Positions 6,858-12,279 of a stretch of 12,279 nt of DNA are shown here, in pieces. Made by a program: the position numbers and the translations under genes. The notes beneath the pieces are model-generated. The model worked only from the letters and a program-made list of their open reading frames with translations. It was not told the DNA's origin and did not search any database. The stretch covers positions 1 through 12,279 of the forward strand of contig DASVFB010000061.1 in assembly GCA_036380275.1 (NCBI GenBank), given 5' to 3'. Source of the stretch: DASVFB01 sp036380275. Lineage in GTDB: Bacteria; Actinomycetota; Thermoleophilia; Gaiellales; Gaiellaceae. Positions within the stretch are counted from its first letter, which is position 1; every line of letters starts with the position of its first letter.

Positions 6858-7915
6858 GGAATGCGCTCGAGGTACGCGCGCCACGCCGCCACGAAGTCGC
6901 CGAGCGCGTCGCCGCCGAACTTCTCGCGTGCCGCGCGCGCGAGCTCGAACGCGACTGCGGCTTCGGCGACGACGGCCAGCGCCTCGACCGCCGCGACGTC
7001 GCTGCGCTCGACCAGCGCCTGTCCCGGCTCGCCCGTCTCGAGGTCGACGGAGGCGAGCGGCTTCATCAGCGTCGGCAGCGGTTTCATCGCCGCGCGTACG
7101 ACGATCTCCTCGCCGTTGGAGACGCCCGCCTCGATGCCGCCCGCGCGATTCGTGTCGCGCACGTAGCCGGCAACGATCTCGTCGTGTGCCTGCGAGCCCC
7201 GAAGCTGCGCGAGCGCGAATCCGTCTCCGATCTCGACGCCCTTCACGGCCTGGATTCCCATCAGCGCCGCCGCCAGGCGCGCATCGAGCCGGGACTCGCG
7301 GGTCGCGTACGAGCCCAGCCCGGGCGGCACACCACGCGCGCGCACCTCGACGACCCCGCCGACGGTGTCGCGCTCGCCGCGCGCCTCGTCGATACGACGT
7401 TGGAGCTCGTCCTCGTCGTGGACGGTGCCCGCAACCTCGATCTCGATCGCCGCGAGCAGCGCCTTGGCCACCGCGCCGGCGGCGACGACCACCGCTGTAT
7501 GGCGCGCGCTCGCGCGTTCGAGCGCATCCCGAGTGTCCTCGAGGCCGTACTTCAGCGCGCCGGCGAGATCAGCGTGACCGGGTCGCGGCAGCGTCACCGG
7601 CTTCGTCCCCTTCCCCGCAGGCTCACCTTCCGGCGGCCAGGGGCTCATCCCCCACGTCCAGTTCTTGTGATCGCGGTTCTGCACGACGAGCGCAAGCGGA
7701 GTGCCCAGCGTGCGCCCGTGCCGCAACCCGGCGAGCACCTCGACGGCGTCCTGCTCGATCTGCTGCCGCGGGCTGCGTCCGTACCCTTGCTGGCGCCGCC
7801 GCAGGTCGGCGTCGATCGCTTCGCGGTCGAGGACGAGCCCGGCCGGCAACCCGGTCATGATCGCCACGAGCGCGGGCCCGTGCGACTCGCCGGCGGTGAC
7901 GAGCGAGAGCGTCAT
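6839..7915 (-). CDS. aroC: Chorismate synthase
   Basis: Uses reduced FMN to turn EPSP into chorismate, the last step of the shikimate pathway. 358 residues. Family signatures: GESHGPALVAIMTGLPAG with H12, GYGRSPRQQIEQDAVEVLAG (44-63), LPRPGHADLAGALKYG with H114, ERASARHTAVVVAAGAV (133-149), and RSDVAAVEA near the C-terminus. In the ARxT signature the common Glu is His139 here, a variable position in the motif as I recall it. The start is ATG 7915, overlapping the aroE stop as ATGA, with no separate ribosome binding site, so translation is probably coupled to aroE. The 3' end overlaps aroK-aroB. EPSP synthase (aroA), which makes its substrate, is not in this window. Confidence 0.97.
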   Translation of the reverse strand: MTLSLVTAGESHGPALVAIMTGLPAGLVLDREAIDADLRRRQQGYGRSPRQQIEQDAVEVLAGLRHGRTLGTPLALVVQNRDHKNWTWGMSPWPPEGEPAGKGTKPVTLPRPGHADLAGALKYGLEDTRDALERASARHTAVVVAAGAVAKALLAAIEIEVAGTVHDEDELQRRIDEARGERDTVGGVVEVRARGVPPGLGSYATRESRLDARLAAALMGIQAVKGVEIGDGFALAQLRGSQAHDEIVAGYVRDTNRAGGIEAGVSNGEEIVVRAAMKPLPTLMKPLASVDLETGEPGQALVERSDVAAVEALAVVAEAAVAFELARAAREKFGGDALGDFVAAWRAYLERIPWQRTR

Positions 7916-8601
7916 GGTGCGGAGCGTACGGCGTTCCGCATCACGTCGAGCGGAGCGGAAAGGCCCGTCCAGAGCTCGAACGACGCCGCGCCCTGCCGGA
8001 CGAGCACCTCGAGGCCGTCGACCACGGTCGCGCCGCCGTCGCGAGCAACGCGCGCCGTCGCGGTGTCCGGGTAAGGAAGTTCGACCAGGGTTTGTCCTGC
8101 GCGGAGCTCGAATAGCACCTCGTCACGCACCGGGGTCGCGTGGACGACGACATCTGCCTCTGCCACCTCGGGCGGCCACTCGCTGCGACGGGAGAAAACC
8201 TTGGCGCTCGGCATTGCGGCGGCGAACGCACGCGCGGCGCCGCCGTCCCCGACGATCACGGGTCGCTCAAACGTCAGGTCGTCGAGCACTGCGGCGTCCG
8301 TGCTCGCCCCCACCACGCGGCCGTCCCGGAACAGGACCGTGTTTACGGACTCGGCGTCAGCCTCGTCGCAGAGCTCAGCGGCAGCGAGCTTGTGCGGCGC
8401 CGTCACGTTCGCGCCGGCAAAACCCAGCGCCGCGAGCCCGCGGACAGCTTCCTCGAGGCGTTCCGGCGGAACGTCGACGGCGACGTACGCCCAATCGAGG
8501 CCGCGTGCGGCGAACGCCGCGTTCTGCATCCGCGGTGAGAGCGAGTGTGCGACCGGGTGGCCGAGCAGCGCGACGAGCCGCGTCTGCCCACTAATAGCCA
8601 T
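7912..8601 (-). CDS. aroE: Shikimate dehydrogenase
   Basis: NAD(P)H-dependent reduction of 3-dehydroshikimate to shikimate. 229 residues, about 40 shorter than typical AroE. Motifs: LLGHPVAHSLSPRMQNAAF (12-30) with shikimate-binding S20 and S22, ANVTAPHK with catalytic K71, ESVNTV with N87, STD with D102 (usually NTD), dinucleotide loop GDGGAARA (118-125), and DGLEVLVRQGAASFELWTG with Q203. The usual NR.T loop reads FSRRSEW and the usual NaTp reads HATP, so cofactor preference is uncertain. The helix before the dinucleotide loop is shortened. The start is ATG 8601, overlapping mltG by 11 bases. The same frame is open much further upstream, but that extension is antisense-like filler inside mltG and lacks family similarity. 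Confidence 0.93.
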   Translation of the reverse strand: MAISGQTRLVALLGHPVAHSLSPRMQNAAFAARGLDWAYVAVDVPPERLEEAVRGLAALGFAGANVTAPHKLAAAELCDEADAESVNTVLFRDGRVVGASTDAAVLDDLTFERPVIVGDGGAARAFAAAMPSAKVFSRRSEWPPEVAEADVVVHATPVRDEVLFELRAGQTLVELPYPDTATARVARDGGATVVDGLEVLVRQGAASFELWTGLSAPLDVMRNAVRSAP

Positions 8602-9436
8602 GCTCGTCGGCGTACTTTCGGAACGCCGCGTAGCTCGACGTGAAGAAGTGATGCACCTTGTCCGGCTTGCGCACGAAGTAGAGGTAGTCGACCTTCGCCG
8701 GATGCGCGGCCGCCTGGATCGATGCAAGGCCGGGGTTGGCAATCGGCGTTGGCGGCAGGCCGGTGTGCACACGGGTGTTGTACGGATTGGGATCGTGGAG
8801 CTGCGATTCATGGAGCGACTCGGTTGGCGGAATGTCGAGCCCGTAGCGAATCGTGGCGTCGAGCTGCAGTGGCATCCGCGCATGCAGCCGGTTGTAGACG
8901 ACGGCAGCGACGAGCGGGCGTTCGCGCGGCGCCTGCGCCTCCTTCTCGATCATCGACGCGATGATCAGAACGTCGTACGGCGTCAGGTTCTTGCGGCGCG
9001 CGTAGCGCAGGTTCACCTTCGCCCAGTTCTCCTGGAACGCGTCGAGCTGATCGCGGACGAGCTGCTTCGACGGCGTGTTCTTGAAGAAGTCGTAGGTCGC
9101 CGGGAAGAGAAAGCCCTCGTAGCGGTACCGCGTCCGCCCGAAGCCAGGAACGCGCGTGTTGCCCGCGGTCGCCTTCAGGTACGCGGATCCGGACAACCTC
9201 GGCCGCACGCCGCGCTTGTGCAGCGCGATCGCATCGACGGCAGTGATCCGGTCGGCCATCTGACGTCGCGTGAAGCCCTCGGGAAAGACGATCCGGAACG
9301 GCTTCGGGGGCGGCGGTGGCGGCGGCGGAGGAGGAGGCGCGGCCTCGGAGCCGTGCGAGCGCACGACGGCCACCGCCCCCACCGCGACTGCGCCGGCGAC
9401 GAGGAGTGCGACGGCCAGCGCGATCGTGCGGCGCAT
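8591..9436 (-). CDS. mltG: Endolytic murein transglycosylase MltG (YceG-like)
   Basis: Membrane-anchored lytic transglycosylase that cuts nascent peptidoglycan strands. 281 residues from ATG 9436: a short basic N-terminus, one membrane helix (about 4-25), eleven consecutive prolines (34-44), a LysM-like start (PEGFTRRQMADRI), then the catalytic YceG domain. That domain has EGFLFPATYDF (107-117), ASMIEKEAQ with E164/E166 covering the catalytic glutamate, VVYNRL (179-184), MPLQLDATIRYG (188-199), YNTRVHTGLPPTPIANPG (219-236) and a C-terminal YLYFV. It is shorter than usual (family about 340). GTG 9478 in the same frame would add 14 residues and overlap ruvX by 25 bases. I prefer the ATG because it places the basic residues directly before the helix, but this is not certain. 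Confidence 0.92.
   Translation of the reverse strand: MRRTIALAVALLVAGAVAVGAVAVVRSHGSEAAPPPPPPPPPPPKPFRIVFPEGFTRRQMADRITAVDAIALHKRGVRPRLSGSAYLKATAGNTRVPGFGRTRYRYEGFLFPATYDFFKNTPSKQLVRDQLDAFQENWAKVNLRYARRKNLTPYDVLIIASMIEKEAQAPRERPLVAAVVYNRLHARMPLQLDATIRYGLDIPPTESLHESQLHDPNPYNTRVHTGLPPTPIANPGLASIQAAAHPAKVDYLYFVRKPDKVHHFFTSSYAAFRKYADEHGY
9305..9337 (-). repeat. Eleven-proline codon run in mltG
   Basis: Eleven consecutive proline codons (CCT three times, then CCG/CCA/CCC mixtures) encode residues 34-44 of MltG, between the membrane helix and the extracytoplasmic domain. Codon use is mixed, so the run is kept at protein level and is not simply a DNA microsatellite. Such runs stall ribosomes and depend on EF-P, encoded in the same operon. 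Confidence 0.9.
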
Positions 9437-9453
9437 CGCGATCCGCCGAGGCG

Positions 9454-9831
9454 TTACCGGCGGGCGCTGCTCGACCACTCGAGGTAGCTCGACAACAGGT
9501 GCGCGGCCGCCTTCGCGTCGTCGCCGCCGGCGAGGACGCTCGTGAAACGCTCGTCGAACGTCTCCACGGGAACGTTCACTCGCGCACGAAGCGTCTCGAC
9601 GAACGCCGCGGTCTCCCTCGCCTGCTCGCCGTGCTCGCCGCGGAGTGTCACGGGCATCCCGACGACGATGCGCTGCGGCGCCTCTTCACGGATCAACTCG
9701 ACGAGCGAGTCGAGCCCCGTGGCCGTTCCAGCTCGCTCGACCACGCCGCGCGGCCGCGCGAGCGTGCCCGTCGGATCCGAGACCGCGACGCCGGTGCGCG
9801 CCGCGCCGAAGTCGAGCGCGAGCACCTTCAT
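9454..9831 (-). CDS. ruvX: Putative pre-16S rRNA nuclease / Holliday junction resolvase-like (YqgF, RuvX)
   Basis: RNase H-fold protein of the YqgF family, linked in E. coli to 16S rRNA 5' end maturation and in M. tuberculosis to Holliday junction cleavage. 125 residues. Motifs: LALDFGAARTGVAVSDPTG with D7, IVVGMPVTLRGEHGEQA (55-71), ETFDERFTS with E94, and DAKAAAHLLSSYLE with D105, the family's acidic triad. The loop between DERFTS and the last acidic residue is about 13-15 residues shorter than in most YqgF proteins. The start is ATG 9831, sharing one base with the alaS stop (TGATG). No Shine-Dalgarno is visible, so expression is probably coupled to alaS. The alaS-ruvX-mltG order is widely conserved. 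Confidence 0.92.
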   Translation of the reverse strand: MKVLALDFGAARTGVAVSDPTGTLARPRGVVERAGTATGLDSLVELIREEAPQRIVVGMPVTLRGEHGEQARETAAFVETLRARVNVPVETFDERFTSVLAGGDDAKAAAHLLSSYLEWSSSARR

Positions 9832-12279
9832 CAAGACAGCGCGGCGGCGACGGCCTTCTTCCCTGCCGCGAGCGCGTCGCCTACTCCGTCCGGGTTCTTC
9901 CCGCCTGCCTCCGCCAGCGTCGGCCGGCCGCCCCCGCCGCCCCCGATGTGCTTGCCGAGCTCGCGCACGAGCGCCGTCGCATCGAGTCCGCGACCGACGA
10001 GCGTCTCGTCGAGGTTGATGACGAGATACGCACGCCCGTCGTCCACCGAAGCCACGATGACGCCGTCCGCCTTCTCCTGCTTGCGTAGCCGGTCCGAGAG
10101 ATCGCGGAGCGGCCCACCCTTCAATGCCTTGGCCTGGACGAAGACGACGTTGCGCTCCTTGTCCACGATGTCGAACTCCGCGCCCGCGTCCTTGCTCACG
10201 CGCTTGGCCTCCTTGCGCACACGCTCGAGCTCGGCGCGGAGCTCCTCCGACTCGCGCGCGCGTTCGTGCAGCCATGCAAACGCCTCGCCGCTCGTCAGCG
10301 CCTCGATCCTGCGCGCACCGGAGCCCACGGATCCTTCGGAGAGGATCGTGAACGCGCCGATCTCCGCCGTCGAGCGTACGTGCGTCCCGCCGCACAGCTC
10401 GAGCGAATACCCGGGAATCTCGACGACGCGGACGACCTCGCCGTACTTCTCGCCGAAGAGCATCATCGCGCCGAGGTTGCGCGCTTCCTCGATCGGCGTC
10501 TCGAACGTGCGAACCGGCAGGTTCTCGAAGATCTTCTCGTTCACACGCTGCTCGATGTCGACCCGCTCGTCGTGCGTGAGCGCCTGCGGATGCGTAAAGT
10601 CGAAGCGCAGCTTGTCGGGACGAACGGCAGAGCCGGCCTGGCGCACGTGGTCGCCGAGCACGTCCTGCAACGCCTTGTGCAGCAAATGCGTCGCGGTGTG
10701 GTTCGCCATCGTCGGAAAGCGGACCGACCACGGCACGCCGGCGCGAACGCGATCGCCCTCGGCGAAACCGGACCCCTCGAAGAGCAACGCCTGGTCGTCC
10801 TCGAAGCGGTAGGCCTCCCGCAGCTCCGCGCGCGTGCCGTCCTCCTTCTCGATCCAGCCGAGGTCGGCGACCTGGCCGCCGCCCGCCGGATAGAAGGGCG
10901 ACTCGCGCAGCTTGGCGAGGAAGAGCCCATCCCCCCACTCTACGAGCGCGCCGATCTGCGTCAGCACCACGGTCTTCAGGTAGCCGACGAACTCGCTGCG
11001 GAAGCCTGCGCGCGCGGCGAACTCGCCTGCGCGCTTCGCGTCGCCCCCGGGGACACCGGCGCGCGAGATCTCGCGGTGCTCTTCCATCAGGTGCGTGTAC
11101 TCCTCCTCGTTGACCTCTTGGCCGCGCTCGCGCGCGAGCTCGCGCGTGAGCTCGATCGGGAAGCCGTACGTCGCCTGCAGCGTGAACGCATCCTCGCCGG
11201 TGATGTGGCCGTCCGCGGCCGCGTCCTCGAAGTGGCTCATGCCGCGCTCGAGCGTTTCCGCGAACCGCTGTTCTTCGGCCGAGAGCACGTCGTGGATCTC
11301 GCGGCGGTGCTCGGCGAGCTCCGGGTACGCCTCTTGCATCTGCTCGATGACGGTATCCGCGAGGTCGGCGAGGAACGGCGACTGCATGCCGATACGCAGC
11401 CCGTGCTGCGCGGCGCGGCGGATGACGCGGCGCAACACATAACCGCGCCCTTCGTTCGACGGCGTGACGCCGTCGCCGACGAGGAACGTCATGCCGCGCC
11501 CGTGGTCGGCGAGCACGCGGTGCGCCTTCGTCGCGTCGGGCGAGTCGCCGTACGCGACGCCCGACTGTTCAGCGATCCACTGCATGATCAGCTGGTAACC
11601 GTCGGTGTCGTAGACGGAGGGCACATCCTGCGCAACGCGCGCGACGCGCTCGAGCCCCCAGCCCGTGTCGATGTTCTGGGTCGGCAGCGGCGTCAGCGTC
11701 CCGTCGGTGTGCAGCTCGTACTCCATGAAGACGAGGTTGCCGAACTCGAGGAACCGCTCGCCGCCGCAGCGCGTGCATCCGGGCAGGCAGTCCGGCTCTC
11801 CACAGCCGGTCTCGGGACCCCAGTCCCAGTACAGCTCCGAGTCGGGGCCACAGGGCCCCGGGCCCCCTACCGACCAGAAGTTCTCCGACGATGGCAGCGG
11901 CACGATCCGCTCCGGCGGCATGCCGATCTTCTCCCAGAGGTCGATCGCGACCTGGTCAGGCCCGAGCTTCAGCTCCGGATCGCCGGCGTGGACGCTCACC
12001 CAGAGCCGCTCCCAGTCGAACTTCAGGTGGTCGCGGATGAACTCGGTCGCGAGCTCGATCGCGCCCTCCTTGAAGTACTGCCCGAACGAGAAGTTACCGA
12101 GCATCTCGAAGAACGTCAGGTGGTACGTGTCGAGCCCTACCTCGTCGATGTCGGGCGTGCGGAAGCACTTCTGGCAGATCGTCGTCAGCGGCGCGGGCGG
12201 CGGCTCGCGTCCGAGGAAGTACGGCATCTGCGGCTGCATGCCAGCGCTGATGAGGAGAGTGGAACGGTCGTCCGCGCGC
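9831..12279 (-). CDS. alaS: Alanine--tRNA ligase (5' end cut by window edge)
   Basis: Charges tRNA-Ala and clears mischarged Ser/Gly-tRNA-Ala. 815 residues are visible. The frame continues past the internal ATG at 12239 to the window end (STLLISAGMQPQMPYFLG is the family's LLFTNAGM..F...FLG motif), so only about 25-35 N-terminal residues are missing. Domains in order: class II catalytic core (LTFFEMLGNFSFGQYFK, NIDTGWGLERVA), tRNA-recognition helices, editing domain with HTATH (10686-10700) and CGGTH (Cys 10392-10394, His 10380-10382), and a DHHA1/C-Ala domain ending in the glycine-rich GGGGGGRPTLAEAGG. In the core, GPCGPCSE reads GPCGPDSE. Between the core's DWG and RFLEFGN lies a four-cysteine segment (11766-11804), possibly zinc-binding. 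It heads the visible operon; its promoter is outside the window. Confidence 0.97.
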   Translation of the reverse strand, partial: RADDRSTLLISAGMQPQMPYFLGREPPPAPLTTICQKCFRTPDIDEVGLDTYHLTFFEMLGNFSFGQYFKEGAIELATEFIRDHLKFDWERLWVSVHAGDPELKLGPDQVAIDLWEKIGMPPERIVPLPSSENFWSVGGPGPCGPDSELYWDWGPETGCGEPDCLPGCTRCGGERFLEFGNLVFMEYELHTDGTLTPLPTQNIDTGWGLERVARVAQDVPSVYDTDGYQLIMQWIAEQSGVAYGDSPDATKAHRVLADHGRGMTFLVGDGVTPSNEGRGYVLRRVIRRAAQHGLRIGMQSPFLADLADTVIEQMQEAYPELAEHRREIHDVLSAEEQRFAETLERGMSHFEDAAADGHITGEDAFTLQATYGFPIELTRELARERGQEVNEEEYTHLMEEHREISRAGVPGGDAKRAGEFAARAGFRSEFVGYLKTVVLTQIGALVEWGDGLFLAKLRESPFYPAGGGQVADLGWIEKEDGTRAELREAYRFEDDQALLFEGSGFAEGDRVRAGVPWSVRFPTMANHTATHLLHKALQDVLGDHVRQAGSAVRPDKLRFDFTHPQALTHDERVDIEQRVNEKIFENLPVRTFETPIEEARNLGAMMLFGEKYGEVVRVVEIPGYSLELCGGTHVRSTAEIGAFTILSEGSVGSGARRIEALTSGEAFAWLHERARESEELRAELERVRKEAKRVSKDAGAEFDIVDKERNVVFVQAKALKGGPLRDLSDRLRKQEKADGVIVASVDDGRAYLVINLDETLVGRGLDATALVRELGKHIGGGGGGRPTLAEAGGKNPDGVGDALAAGKKAVAAALS

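Noticed and set aside
6851..8074. A 407-codon plus-strand open frame opposite aroC
   Set aside because: Mirrors the aroC codon pattern; no recognisable domain, and chorismate synthase on the other strand is unambiguous.
8602..8883. Upstream extension of aroE inside mltG
   Set aside because: Ser/Arg/Thr-rich with no AroE similarity; the family start fits the ATG at 8601.
8201..9487. A 428-codon plus-strand open frame opposite aroE and mltG
   Set aside because: Antisense shadow of two genes with clear motifs; composition is Arg/Ala/Val-rich and unlike a folded protein.
9316..10812. A 498-codon open frame on the plus strand opposite alaS, ruvX and mltG
   Set aside because: Translation is Ser/Arg/Pro-rich low-complexity with no family motif. 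It lies antisense to well-supported genes in GC-rich DNA, where the codon bias leaves opposite frames open. It has no ribosome binding site of note.
9832..10938. Upstream extension of ruvX in frame into the end of alaS (up to 494 codons)
   Set aside because: The extension is Arg-rich frame-shadow sequence of alaS. The YqgF fold starts exactly at the ATG at 9831, which overlaps the alaS stop.
1..12279. tRNA, rRNA, CRISPR arrays, insertion sequences, phage or defence genes
   Set aside because: No cloverleaf, direct-repeat array, terminal inverted repeats or transposase/integrase motif was seen; virtually every base is in a housekeeping gene.

Overview
All protein genes in this 12.3 kb window lie on the minus strand, so transcription runs from position 12279 towards position 1. 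The DNA is very GC-rich, with GTG starts and strong G/C third-position bias. Together with the actinobacterial gene order alaS-ruvX-mltG-aroE-aroC-aroK-aroB, this suggests a high-GC Gram-positive bacterium. A deep actinobacterial lineage such as Thermoleophilia (Gaiellales or Solirubrobacterales) is my best guess, from gene style only and not from a database match.

Layout in transcription order: alaS (5' end cut by the window edge), ruvX, mltG, aroE, aroC, an aroK-aroB fusion, aroQ, a peptidase M24 (pepP/pepQ type), efp, a carboxyltransferase-like/biotin-carrier fusion, accC, and nusB (3' end cut). Neighbours overlap by 1 to 22 bases or are separated by at most 23 bases. No gap is large enough for a conventional promoter or terminator, and no stretch over 300 bases lacks a gene. 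The window therefore looks like the inside of one long operon with pervasive translational coupling.

Functional themes are translation and RNA (alaS, ruvX, efp, nusB), cell-wall synthesis (mltG), the shikimate pathway (aroB, aroQ, aroE, aroK and aroC activities; only the DAHP synthase and EPSP synthase steps are absent here), proline-peptide turnover, and biotin-dependent carboxylation (fusion gene plus accC).

The most unusual object is the 601-residue protein at 1594-3399. Its first ~435 residues follow the pyruvate carboxylase/oxaloacetate decarboxylase carboxyltransferase fold from end to end, and it is fused to an AccB-type biotin carrier domain with an intact biotinylation lysine. At every position where the family has a metal ligand (Asp, carboxylated Lys, two His) and at the catalytic Thr, this protein has something else. 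It looks like a pseudo-carboxyltransferase riding on the biotin carrier of acetyl-CoA carboxylase, or an enzyme with changed chemistry. Secondary points are a compacted AroK-AroB fusion, an 11-proline run in MltG encoded upstream of efp in the same operon, and a gene order that merges the actinobacterial and Firmicute versions of this cluster.
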